A stretch of DNA of 64,000 nucleotides from NCBI GenBank assembly GCA_964507445.1, contig CAZDQF010000001.1, positions 372,001 to 436,000 of the forward strand, read 5' to 3'. Shown in pieces: positions 26,284-34,086 of the stretch. Numbering within the stretch: the first letter of the stretch is position 1; every line of letters starts with the position of its first letter. This stretch comes from GCA-2683135 sp964507445 (lineage in GTDB: Bacteria > Planctomycetota > GCA-002687715). Both the position numbers and the translations under genes were made by a program. The notes below the pieces were generated by a model. That model was given only the letters and a program-made list of their open reading frames with translations. It searched no databases and had not been told where the DNA came from.

Positions 26284-26556
26284 CTAGTCCTCCCGGTCCT
26301 TCTGTCGTCCCTCAAAGCGGCGGTCGAGGCGGTTCATGGCCACGGCATAGACCAGGATGAGCACCACGAACACCATGATGCTGCCCTGTTGGGCGAACCA
26401 GAACCCGAGGGGGAATCCGCCCAGCTGGAAGTCGTTCAGGCTGTCCGCGAACAGCACCCCGCAGCCCAGTCCGACAACTGCCCAGACCGTCAACAGGACG
26501 ACGGTGAGCGCTCCGTTTGCACGCCAGTAACCCATGGCCGGCGCAGGATACAGCAT
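26284..26556 (-). CDS. DUF4212 small subunit of a sodium:solute symporter
   Basis: This small membrane protein has 90 residues from ATG 26556, or 83 from ATG 26535. It has two hydrophobic helices, a YWRANGAL start and the family hallmark GGFPLGFWFAQQGSI, ending VYAVAMNRLDRRF. Proteins of this type are encoded next to a particular class of sodium:solute symporters, and here the large subunit starts with no gap after its TAG stop. Homologues place YWRAN a few residues after the start, so the longer form is slightly favoured, although neither start has a strong ribosome binding site. Confidence 0.85.
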   Translation of the reverse strand: MLYPAPAMGYWRANGALTVVLLTVWAVVGLGCGVLFADSLNDFQLGGFPLGFWFAQQGSIMVFVVLILVYAVAMNRLDRRFEGRQKDRED

Positions 26557-26580
26557 CTGGAGAGGGGCGGCAGGCGGACG

Positions 26581-29154
26581 TCAGGTCCAGATGGTCAGCC
26601 GCTCGGTCCGAGGCTGGCCCGGAATCACGACGCTCACCAGGACCCCGACCACGAGGGTCGTGATCATGCCCACACCGGCATACAGGAACAGGTGCAACCC
26701 CCAGGCCTTGACCGTGAGCAACGCCGCGGCCCCCGCCAGCCCTCCCGCCATGGCGCCCAACGCGTGGGCCCGGCGGCTGAGGATCCCCAGGAGGAAGAAA
26801 CCACCGAGCACGCTGGTCAGCAGCCCCACATAGCCCAGGAACACGTCGAGCAACGACCGGTCGGCGGCGCCCGCGAACCAGAGCGCGGTCCCCGTACCGA
26901 CGAGGCCCAACGCCACGGTGAACACCCGCCCCACTGCGAGGTAGTGTCGGTCGCTGCGCTCGGGCCGAAGCAGCCGGTACCAATCCGTCACCAACACCGT
27001 GGACACGCTGTTCATGCTGGTGGAGATGGTGGATTGGGCCGCGGCCAGGACCCCCGCCACCACCAGCCCCGAGATGCCCAGGGGCAGCTCCCTGGCGATG
27101 AACAAGGGGAAGATCTGGTCGTTGCCGAACCCCGGGTCCAACCGCTCCGGGTGAGCCCGATAGTAGGCCCACAGCGCCGTGCCCACGGCGAAGAACAACA
27201 CCGACGCGGCCACGGAGAGGAAGCCGTTGGTGAGGATCGCCCTCGCCGCCTTGGCCTCGGTCTCCGTGGACATGTACCGTTGCACCACGGTCTGATCCGA
27301 TCCGTACTGCACGATGTTGGAGAGGAACTGCCCCACCACCACCACCCACAGCACCGGCACCGGGTCGAGGGCGCTCCACCCGTCGTTCACCAGCCGCAGC
27401 TTGTCCGAAGCCGCGGCGCTCTCGAACACGCCGCCGACTCCCACGTCCCACAGGATCAGCCCCAGGGTGAAGGCGGCCCCGCCCAGCAGCACCAGGGTCT
27501 GCACCACGTCCGTCCAGATCACCGCCCGGATACCGCCCATGGCGCAGTAGACGAGGCTCAGCCCCCCCATGAGCAGGATACAGGTGCTGCGGTCCAGCGG
27601 CGTGATGACCTCCATCGCGAGGGCGGGGAGCAGCAGCACGATGGCCATGCGAGCCACCTGGAAGGCGATGAACTGGGCGCTGCCGATCAGCCGCACGGCG
27701 CGGCTGAAACGACGCTCCAGGTACTCGTATGCGGAGGTGGCGTCGATGCGACGGAAGAACGGCAGGTAGCCGCGGATCACCACGGGGACCACGGCCAGGA
27801 TCATGAGGCTCCCGAGGAAGTAGCTCCAGTCCGTGGCGAACACCTTGGCCGGGATGGCGATGAAGGTGATGGACGAGAGCATGGTGGCGAAGATGGAGAG
27901 GGACACCGCCCAGGGCGGCACCCGCTGGCCCCCGCGGAAGAACCCGTCGGTCCCGCCTCCGGCTCGGGCGAAGTGGAACCCGATGCCGAGCATGGCCAGG
28001 AGGTAGGCGACGACCACCGCGAGGTTCACCGCGCCGAAAGACTCCTCCGGCGCCCGCGGCCGAACCCACCACACCTCACGGGTGCGCACCCGCGGCCGGA
28101 CCTCGCCGCTGGGGATGACCACGCCGCCGTCCATGGGCACCGCCCACGTCGTCACCTGATTCGACGGGGTCTCGCCTCCGTCGACCCAGGTGTCGGTGAT
28201 GGTGTGATAGACCAACGCTCTCCTGGTGAAGCCCGGGTGCCGGTCCCGAAGCTCGTCGGCGCGGCCGAAGTGCTCTCCGCCGTCGCCGCCGAACACCGCC
28301 AGGTGGTTGTCACCCAGGGCGGCGGCGGTCCCCGCCATGACACACCGTGGGACATCCGCGACCCGACTCCAGACCGGAGCGCCGTCATGGTCGCCGGTGT
28401 CCGGACGCACCTGATCCAGGTCCACCGCCGCCACGTCGAGCCGCCAGCAGTCCCGGAGCAGCTCCACCCCTTCGTCGCCCTGACGACGACCGGACATGAC
28501 GTAGAGCTTCTCGCCCACCCCGTCGTGCTGCACCGCCGCCACGGCGAGGGCCCGTGTGGGCCCGGGCAGGGACGGTCCCCGTCTCCACCCGTTGTCCAGG
28601 TCCTCCAGGTCCAGGACCCACAGGTCGGCGGTGGCGGAGTCGAGGGACGCGTTGGTCATCCCGCCGATCAGCCAGACACGGCTATCTGTCAGCGCCGCCG
28701 CCCCGTGGACAACGCCGACAGGGAGCTGGGGAAGCGGACTCATGGTGACCCCCAAGCCAGGAGCCTCGAGCGCCATCAGGAACGCGTCTGCGTAGACGCG
28801 GCTCCCGTCATTGCCGCCCACGCACACCACGCCTCCGGGGCTGGACACACAGGCGCCGTAGGCGATCGGACGGGGCAACATCTTGAGTTCCCGACGCCAC
28901 TCCCACCGGCCGTCCTTGCGCTCCATGACGTAGACGGCGTCATGCCACTGCTTGCTGCTCTCCCATGTGGGTGCCGGGAAGTTGGCGCCGCCGGCCACCA
29001 GCAACGCACCTCGGTGGGTCCCGGCGAAGGGCCCGGCGAGGCCGATGGCGTCGGGGACCGGGGTCCCCCGCTGCCAGCGCAGGAAGCCGCTCCCGGACTC
29101 ATCTTGTGCCGTCACGACGGCGGCCAGGAGCAAGACCGCCAGGGCCCACCTCAC
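26581..29154 (-). CDS. Kelch-repeat domain fused to a sodium:solute symporter
   Basis: The 857-residue protein starts at GTG 29154, overlapping the stop of the aldolase gene (GTGA). It has a signal-like N-terminus (ALAVLLLAAVVTAQ) and an extracytoplasmic Kelch beta-propeller of about 36-365 (repeated VVCVGGNDGSRVY, VWLIGGMTN, LAVFGGDGG blades). A sodium:solute symporter of about 370-857 follows (FFRGGQRVPPWAVSLSIFATMLSSITF, AYEYLERRF, AAAQSTISTSMNSVSTV). Kelch propellers of the NanM type are N-acetylneuraminate epimerases, and SSS proteins include sialic acid importers. Next to a NanA-like gene, the fusion would bind or epimerise a sugar acid outside and import it. The exact sugar is inferred, not shown. 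Confidence 0.82.
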   Translation of the reverse strand: MRWALAVLLLAAVVTAQDESGSGFLRWQRGTPVPDAIGLAGPFAGTHRGALLVAGGANFPAPTWESSKQWHDAVYVMERKDGRWEWRRELKMLPRPIAYGACVSSPGGVVCVGGNDGSRVYADAFLMALEAPGLGVTMSPLPQLPVGVVHGAAALTDSRVWLIGGMTNASLDSATADLWVLDLEDLDNGWRRGPSLPGPTRALAVAAVQHDGVGEKLYVMSGRRQGDEGVELLRDCWRLDVAAVDLDQVRPDTGDHDGAPVWSRVADVPRCVMAGTAAALGDNHLAVFGGDGGEHFGRADELRDRHPGFTRRALVYHTITDTWVDGGETPSNQVTTWAVPMDGGVVIPSGEVRPRVRTREVWWVRPRAPEESFGAVNLAVVVAYLLAMLGIGFHFARAGGGTDGFFRGGQRVPPWAVSLSIFATMLSSITFIAIPAKVFATDWSYFLGSLMILAVVPVVIRGYLPFFRRIDATSAYEYLERRFSRAVRLIGSAQFIAFQVARMAIVLLLPALAMEVITPLDRSTCILLMGGLSLVYCAMGGIRAVIWTDVVQTLVLLGGAAFTLGLILWDVGVGGVFESAAASDKLRLVNDGWSALDPVPVLWVVVVGQFLSNIVQYGSDQTVVQRYMSTETEAKAARAILTNGFLSVAASVLFFAVGTALWAYYRAHPERLDPGFGNDQIFPLFIARELPLGISGLVVAGVLAAAQSTISTSMNSVSTVLVTDWYRLLRPERSDRHYLAVGRVFTVALGLVGTGTALWFAGAADRSLLDVFLGYVGLLTSVLGGFFLLGILSRRAHALGAMAGGLAGAAALLTVKAWGLHLFLYAGVGMITTLVVGVLVSVVIPGQPRTERLTIWT

Positions 29155-30050
29155 GAGCGCGCCGCTCCCAGGACCCCCAGGGCCTCCACGTCGGCCAGGA
29201 GCTCCCGCTCCTCCTCGTCCGTCAACTGCCGCAGGGGCAATCGGGTGCCGCCCACGGGGACCCCCAGGTGTCGCACGAAGCACTTGCCCACGGCGATCTC
29301 CGGCGCCCTTCGCAACAAGTCCACGAGCTGCGCCGTGAGGGCGTTCAGCCGCCGGGCTTCCGCCTGATCCCCCGCGGCCCAGGCCGCTCGCATGCGCAGG
29401 TAGTGAGGCGCGGCGTAGTTGTAGGTGCTGCCCACGGCGCCCTCTGCTCCGAGGGCGAGAAACGGCAGATGGAACTCGTCTCTCCCCGCCAGGATGTCCA
29501 GGTCATGGCCGTGCACGTGGAGCAGACGCGCCGCCTCCATCATGTCGCTGTGGGTGTACTTGATGCCCGCGAACGTGGGGATCCGTTCCCGAGCCCGGTC
29601 CACGAACTCCATCATGTCCGCGTCCATGTTCATGGACGGGATGTGGTAGTAGAAGAACGGCGTGTCCGGCGCAGCCGCAGCCACCTCTGCGCACCAGGCC
29701 ACGAGCTGCGTGAGCCCTGACGGCCGAAAGAACGGAGGCGCCATGGCGGCGATGCCCGCGGCCTCCACGGACGCGGCATGGGCGGCGAGCCCTCGGGCCT
29801 CCACCAGGCTCACGTGCCCGACATGGATCATCACCCCCAGGGGGCCTCCGCTCCGTGCCCACTCCCTCGCCAGCTCCTTGCGCTCCTCGGTGGAGAGCAG
29901 CAGGCCTTCGCCCGTGGTGCCGGCCACCAGGACATGGGCGACGCCGTTGTCGTGGAGCAAGGACGCCTGATCCCCCACCACGCCCAAGTTAACCGCCCCA
30001 TCATCGTCGAAGGGCGTGTGCACAGCGGCCACCAGTCCGTGGACGCCCAT
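29151..30050 (-). CDS. DapA/NanA-family aldolase (N-acetylneuraminate lyase or 2-keto-3-deoxy acid aldolase)
   Basis: The 299-residue class I aldolase forms a Schiff base. It has AGTTGEGLLLSTEERKEL (the TTGE substrate carboxylate loop), FFYYHIPSMN with the catalytic tyrosine, and GIKYTHSD with the Schiff-base lysine. The YYHIPSM and GIKYT forms favour N-acetylneuraminate lyase over dihydrodipicolinate synthase (usually YNxP and GIKE). However, DapA-like aldolases also serve in L-fucose loci where they cleave 2-keto-3-deoxy-fuconate. The Kelch-symporter fusion favours sialic acid; the neighbouring fuconolactonase and UxaA genes favour the deoxysugar role. It starts 2 bp after the cupin stop, with GAAGTAGG upstream. 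Confidence 0.85.
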   Translation of the reverse strand: MGVHGLVAAVHTPFDDDGAVNLGVVGDQASLLHDNGVAHVLVAGTTGEGLLLSTEERKELAREWARSGGPLGVMIHVGHVSLVEARGLAAHAASVEAAGIAAMAPPFFRPSGLTQLVAWCAEVAAAAPDTPFFYYHIPSMNMDADMMEFVDRARERIPTFAGIKYTHSDMMEAARLLHVHGHDLDILAGRDEFHLPFLALGAEGAVGSTYNYAAPHYLRMRAAWAAGDQAEARRLNALTAQLVDLLRRAPEIAVGKCFVRHLGVPVGGTRLPLRQLTDEEERELLADVEALGVLGAARS

Positions 30051-30052
30051 AC

Positions 30053-30889
30053 CTACTTCACCACCGGGCCGCGGGACGCGGCCTCCTGCCACACCAGCCC
30101 CTCGTCGGCTCCCATACCCAGGCGCTCACCGATGGCGCGCAGGTGATGGTCCACCCCCACCTCACACCCGGGCCTGAAGCCCGGCACCGTGATCACATGG
30201 GCCAGCACGCCGCCCACGCCGCGATGGACGACGCCCCGCGGGATGAAGATCAGGTCACCCACCTCGGGCTCGATCCGACCGAGCAGACGGGCCGCCTCCT
30301 CTCTCGTCACCTCCTCCGGGGACTCGATGCGCTGACGCTCTTCGCTGACCAGGATGTGTCCGCCGGGACGGACCTCCTGGACCAGGTACATCTCGTCGAA
30401 GCCGTCATCCTCAGGGTGGTAGTGGGAGAACGAGTCCCACATGCGCACCCGGTGGGCGTTGAGGGCGTGATAGGTGTAGGGCCCGTTGTCCTTCAACCAG
30501 GTCAGGCAGATCCGCCGGTAGGCGTCCTCCTGCTCCGCGCACCCTCCGGGCGTGTCCGTGATCAGGGGGTCGTGGTCAGGACGGATCTGCTCCGGGACCC
30601 CGTCCGGGATCGGGTCCGGCAACGTGAACACCACCAGGTCCGCCGGACCGTCCAGTGTCCGCGACTCACCGGGCCGCACCACCAGGATGTCCCCCACGGA
30701 CGCCCCTTCCCGGGAAGACGCCACGAACGCCACCCGCGGGTGCTCCCCGGCTTCCACGCTGGAAACGCGGGGCGACCAGTCGACGTCGTGACCAGGGTTG
30801 CGCCGGCGGAACGCCGCGCGCACCCCGGCGAACCCTGTCGGGTCACCTCCCGGCCGGCCGAGATGAGCGGTCATGGGCCCGTTGGTCAT
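30053..30889 (-). CDS. Cupin-fold protein of unknown substrate
   Basis: The protein has 278 residues. Two beta-rich halves are visible. The C-terminal half has a cupin metal motif: FSHYHPEDDGFDEMYLVQE (two histidines and a glutamate) followed by IFIPRGVVHRG with the last histidine. The N-terminal half (VGDILVVRPGESRTL) looks like a degenerate cupin. This suggests a bicupin isomerase, epimerase or lyase acting on a sugar or sugar acid. It is first in the minus-strand catabolic operon, divergent from the fuconolactonase gene with only 29 bp between starts. Two ATGs (30889 and 30874) are possible. Confidence 0.68.
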   Translation of the reverse strand: MTNGPMTAHLGRPGGDPTGFAGVRAAFRRRNPGHDVDWSPRVSSVEAGEHPRVAFVASSREGASVGDILVVRPGESRTLDGPADLVVFTLPDPIPDGVPEQIRPDHDPLITDTPGGCAEQEDAYRRICLTWLKDNGPYTYHALNAHRVRMWDSFSHYHPEDDGFDEMYLVQEVRPGGHILVSEERQRIESPEEVTREEAARLLGRIEPEVGDLIFIPRGVVHRGVGGVLAHVITVPGFRPGCEVGVDHHLRAIGERLGMGADEGLVWQEAASRGPVVK

Positions 30890-30918
30890 GGGCGCATATT
30901 AGCGGTTACCCTGACGCC

Positions 30919-31752
30919 ATGCGCATCGACAGCCACCAGCACTTCTGGGTCCACGACAGCGACGAGTATCCCTGGATGGCCACGGAGGGCCTGGAGGCCC
31001 TGCGCCAGGACTACTTGCCCGAGAACCTCCTGCCACACCTGCGCTTCGTCAGCCTCGACGGATGCGTCGTGGTGCAGGTCCGCCAGACCCTGGAAGAGAA
31101 CCGCTGGATGCTGGAGTTGGCCGACGCCAACGACCACGTGAAGGGCGTGGTGGGCTGGGTGGACCTGCGGGCGGAGGACGTGGACGGCCAGCTGGAGCCC
31201 TACGCCTCCCACCCCCTGTTCGTGGGTGTGCGCCACATCGTCCAGGACGAGCCGGACGTGGACTACATGCTCACGCCGGAGTTCCAGAGGGGAATCGGAC
31301 GGCTGCGGGACCACGGCATGACCTACGACATCCTGGTCTTCCCCAAGCAGCTCCACGCCGCCGTCGCCCTGGCCCAGGCGTTCCCCGAACAGCCCTTCGT
31401 CCTCGACCACATCGCCAAGCCCCTGGTCAAGGACGGGCTGATCAGCCCGTGGGACGAACAACTCCGCACCCTGGCCCGCTGCCCCAACGTCACCTGCAAG
31501 GTCTCCGGGATGATCACGGAGGCGGACTGGTCAGGCTGGAAGGAGCCGGACTTCGACCGCTACCTGGACGTGGTGATGGAGGCGTTCGGAGCCGATCGAC
31601 TGATGTACGGCTCCGACTGGCCGGTGTGCAACCTGGCGGGCACCTACCAGCAGGTGCACAGCCTCGCCGCCCGGTTCGCGGAGCGGCTCTCCGCGGCGGA
31701 ACAGGCCGGCTTCTGGGGCACGAACGCTACGGAGTTCTACGGCCTCCGCTGA
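30919..31752 (+). CDS. Amidohydrolase-family sugar lactonase (L-fuconolactonase/L-rhamnonolactonase type)
   Basis: The 277-residue metal-dependent TIM-barrel hydrolase begins MRIDSHQHFWVHDSDEYPWM, the opening of the COG3618 fuconolactonase family. It continues with FVGVRHIVQDEPD, FPEQPFVLDHIAKP, VTCKVSGMITEADW and the final MYGSDWPVCNLAGTY metal/active-site aspartate segment. These enzymes open L-fucono- or L-rhamnono-lactone to the acid. No signal peptide is seen. It is divergent from the cupin operon and is the first plus-strand member of the catabolic set that includes UxaA, LutABC and the FAH hydrolase. Confidence 0.88.
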   Translation: MRIDSHQHFWVHDSDEYPWMATEGLEALRQDYLPENLLPHLRFVSLDGCVVVQVRQTLEENRWMLELADANDHVKGVVGWVDLRAEDVDGQLEPYASHPLFVGVRHIVQDEPDVDYMLTPEFQRGIGRLRDHGMTYDILVFPKQLHAAVALAQAFPEQPFVLDHIAKPLVKDGLISPWDEQLRTLARCPNVTCKVSGMITEADWSGWKEPDFDRYLDVVMEAFGADRLMYGSDWPVCNLAGTYQQVHSLAARFAERLSAAEQAGFWGTNATEFYGLR

Positions 31753-31764
31753 CCGAGACGGGGC

Positions 31765-31986
31765 TCAGGCCTCCGACGCGCCGCCGCGACCGAGGCAAGC
31801 CAGCACGCCACCGAAGGCCAGCCCCACGAAGGGTCCGGCGATGAGGGCCCAACCCGTCACGGTGGAGGGGCCGCCCCAACCCTGCGCCGCACCGACGATG
31901 CCGATGATGATGGAGGCGGGTATTCCCACCGCCACGCCCACCATGACGAGGACGAAGGAGCTGCTGAAGTCGGGCTGCGTGCTCAT
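31765..31986 (-). CDS. Small membrane protein of unknown function
   Basis: The protein has 73 residues and two strongly hydrophobic helices (about 11-31 and 42-64), separated by a QGWGGPST loop, with an acidic-polar N-terminus (MSTQPDFSSS). ATG 31986 is preceded by GGGAGA at suitable spacing, which favours it over a longer upstream frame. No family is recognised. It lies between the lactonase (convergent) and the SGNH hydrolase (same strand, 82 bp upstream). Confidence 0.6.
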   Translation of the reverse strand: MSTQPDFSSSFVLVMVGVAVGIPASIIIGIVGAAQGWGGPSTVTGWALIAGPFVGLAFGGVLACLGRGGASEA

Positions 31987-32068
31987 GGATATCTCCCGGT
32001 TGCCGAGCCAAAGGTAGCGCAACCGCCGGACCGTGCCAATGGGGCGGTCCGGCGTGGCCCACCCCGGA

Positions 32069-32953
32069 TCAACCGTCCAGCAACTGGCGGGCTCGGGCCT
32101 CCATCTGGCTCCGGAACAGGGCGTCCACGGAGACCCCCTTCTCATCCGCCAGGACCTTCAGCTTGCGGAACTCCGCCGCCGTGAGGTTCAGCTGGAGGCG
32201 CACGGAGCAGGTCCGAGGCATGGACTCCCAGTGACTCACGGCCTTGGCCAGTTGAGCCTGGGACAACCGGAACGCCGACAGCACCCCCTCCGCCATCATC
32301 ATGTTGCCGAAGGTGTTCATGTGCACCCCGTCCGTGGTCAGTTGGTTCCCTTGTCGTCGGTCACCGGCGGCGGACACCGCCACCTGCATGCGCTGATTGA
32401 GGTCCGCCAGGACGCACCGACGCTCCGCAGCCAGCTCCCGGAGGAACCCGTTGTAGGCCACCAGCTTCTGGTTGTTCGGGAGAGATTGGTCCTCCTTGAT
32501 CATGGTGGCCGTGAGGATCATCACCTTGATCCCCGCCTCCTGCGCCCGCGTCACGATGTCGGTGATGTTCTTCTTGTACTGCGGCAGGCTGATGCCCCGA
32601 TCCCCATGCCAGACGTCGTTCACCCCGCAGCTCAGGGTCATCCAATCCGGCTTCTTGTCGATCACGTCGCGCTGAAGCCGCGCCAGCATCTGATCCGACT
32701 TGTGGCCGCTCACGCCGGCAGGGATGAGCTTCGCCTCCACCCCGTTGACCTTGAGACCCTCGATCACCAGGCGGCAATAGCCGGCGGCGTTGCGGGCCCC
32801 CGCTGACGTGATGGAATCGCCGAGGAAGCAGATGGACTCGCCGTCCTTCACCAGGGGCTTCTCCTGCCCGCTGCTGGACGGCGTGGCACAGGCCATGACG
32901 ACCAACCACAGGGCGCCGGGCACGAACATCGACGAGGTGACGGTGGATTCCAT
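32069..32953 (-). CDS. Secreted SGNH/GDSL hydrolase with a ribbon-helix-helix-like tail
   Basis: The 294-residue protein has an N-terminal export signal ending in a cysteine (LVVMAC, about residue 21), so it may be a lipoprotein. The SGNH blocks are present: FLGDSITS with nucleophile Ser47, GVSGHKSD (block II), SCGVNDVW (block III) and DGVHMNTFG (block V, Asp and His). It should deacetylate or hydrolyse a carbohydrate ester outside the cytoplasm, which fits the sugar-catabolic setting. The last 45 residues (SVRLQLNLTAAEFRKLKVLA onward) read like a strand-helix-helix of the ribbon-helix-helix type, unusual on an exported enzyme. Confidence 0.82.
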   Translation of the reverse strand: MESTVTSSMFVPGALWLVVMACATPSSSGQEKPLVKDGESICFLGDSITSAGARNAAGYCRLVIEGLKVNGVEAKLIPAGVSGHKSDQMLARLQRDVIDKKPDWMTLSCGVNDVWHGDRGISLPQYKKNITDIVTRAQEAGIKVMILTATMIKEDQSLPNNQKLVAYNGFLRELAAERRCVLADLNQRMQVAVSAAGDRRQGNQLTTDGVHMNTFGNMMMAEGVLSAFRLSQAQLAKAVSHWESMPRTCSVRLQLNLTAAEFRKLKVLADEKGVSVDALFRSQMEARARQLLDG

Positions 32954-32986
32954 GAGCTACTCCTGAAGAGGGTCGGGGGTTGGTTC

Positions 32987-33012
32987 CCTGGCCCCGGAGG
33001 CATCGGGCCAGG
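32987..33012. repeat. Inverted repeat in the SGNH/SDR divergent intergenic region
   Basis: A perfect 8-bp inverted repeat (CCTGGCCC at 32987-32994, GGGCCAGG at 33005-33012) with a 10-base spacer lies 34 bp upstream of the SGNH start. It sits in the 161 bp between the divergent SGNH and SDR genes. It could be an operator or a leader hairpin. No promoter can be defined with confidence. Confidence 0.4.
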
Positions 33013-33114
33013 CTCGCGCCGACCATGATAGGCCGAGGCACGGATCACGGCTGGCCAGGCCGGAGAAGTCGCCCCGCCCCGGCACAGGGAACCATGGGTT
33101 AGCATCCGTGCCCC

Positions 33115-34074
33115 ATGGGCCGCACCTACTTCCTCACCGGCGCCCTCGGCTGCATCGGCGCCTGGGTCACCAAGGCCATCGTCGAGCGAGGCGATACGGC
33201 CGTCATCGCTGATGCAGGGACCGCCCGGCACCGACTGGACGCGGTCATCGACCCAACCCACCGGGGCGCCGTCAGGCACCAGGCAGTGGACATCACCGAA
33301 GAGGCTGCGGTCCGGGAAGCCCTGGAGTCCTCCGCCGCCAGCCGGATCATCCATCTGGCCGGACTCCAGGTCCCTGCCTGCCGGGAGCACCCCGCCAGGG
33401 GCGCCGCCGTCAACGTGGTGGGTTCCCTCAACGTGCTTCAGGCTGCGGCGGACTGCGGCGTCGAACGGGTGGTCTACGCCAGCTCCGCCGCGGTCTACGG
33501 CACCGCGGACGGCTCCCACCCGGACGAGGCCCGGGTCGGGACGCCGGAGACCCACTACGGCGTGTTCAAGCAGGCCAACGAGGCCGGCGCCCGTGTCTTC
33601 CACGCCGAACGCGGGCTCCACTCCATCGGCATCCGACCCCTCACGGTCTATGGAGTCGGTCGGGACCAGGGCCTGACCTCCGACCCCACCCGGGCCATGA
33701 AAGCCGCGGTGGTGGGCCGGCCGTTCGACATCCGCTTCAGCGGCATCACGGACTACCAGTTCGTGGCGGACACCGCCGCCGCCTTCCTCGCCTGCGCGGA
33801 CCATGGCCCCGCGGGCGCCCACGTCTACAACCTGGAGGGCGAGGCGGTGGACATGGACCGGGTGGTCACGCTCATCAAGACCCACCGGCCAGAGGCTCGG
33901 ATCACCGTCGGCGGCGCCCCCATCCCGATCCCGCCGAGCCTCGACGGCGCGGCCATCCGTTCCGCCCTGCCCCGGCTCCCGCGGACTCCCCTCGAGGACG
34001 GAATCCGGGAAACCGTCCATCAGTTCCAGAAGCTGCTGGATGAAGGGCGTCTGAATACGGACGATCTGGCCTAA
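33115..34074 (+). CDS. NAD-dependent epimerase/dehydratase (extended SDR)
   Basis: The 319-residue Rossmann-fold oxidoreductase has the nucleotide motif TGALGCIGAW near residue 8, IHLAGLQVP near 78, YASSAAVYGT near 121, and the catalytic YxxxK as YGVFKQANEAG near 148. It resembles nucleotide-sugar epimerases and uronate-type dehydrogenases of the extended SDR class. Within this locus it might supply a sugar or sugar-acid oxidation or epimerisation step, but the substrate is not readable. It starts divergently from the SGNH gene and is followed 12 bp later by the UxaA-like gene. Confidence 0.82.
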   Translation: MGRTYFLTGALGCIGAWVTKAIVERGDTAVIADAGTARHRLDAVIDPTHRGAVRHQAVDITEEAAVREALESSAASRIIHLAGLQVPACREHPARGAAVNVVGSLNVLQAAADCGVERVVYASSAAVYGTADGSHPDEARVGTPETHYGVFKQANEAGARVFHAERGLHSIGIRPLTVYGVGRDQGLTSDPTRAMKAAVVGRPFDIRFSGITDYQFVADTAAAFLACADHGPAGAHVYNLEGEAVDMDRVVTLIKTHRPEARITVGGAPIPIPPSLDGAAIRSALPRLPRTPLEDGIRETVHQFQKLLDEGRLNTDDLA

Positions 34075-34086
34075 ACTGGTGAGGAC

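Noticed and set aside
25486..29367. 1293-codon open frame on the plus strand
   Set aside because: Antisense to both sodium symporter genes, the DUF4212 gene and the aldolase; composition is typical of a GC-driven shadow frame with no recognisable domain.
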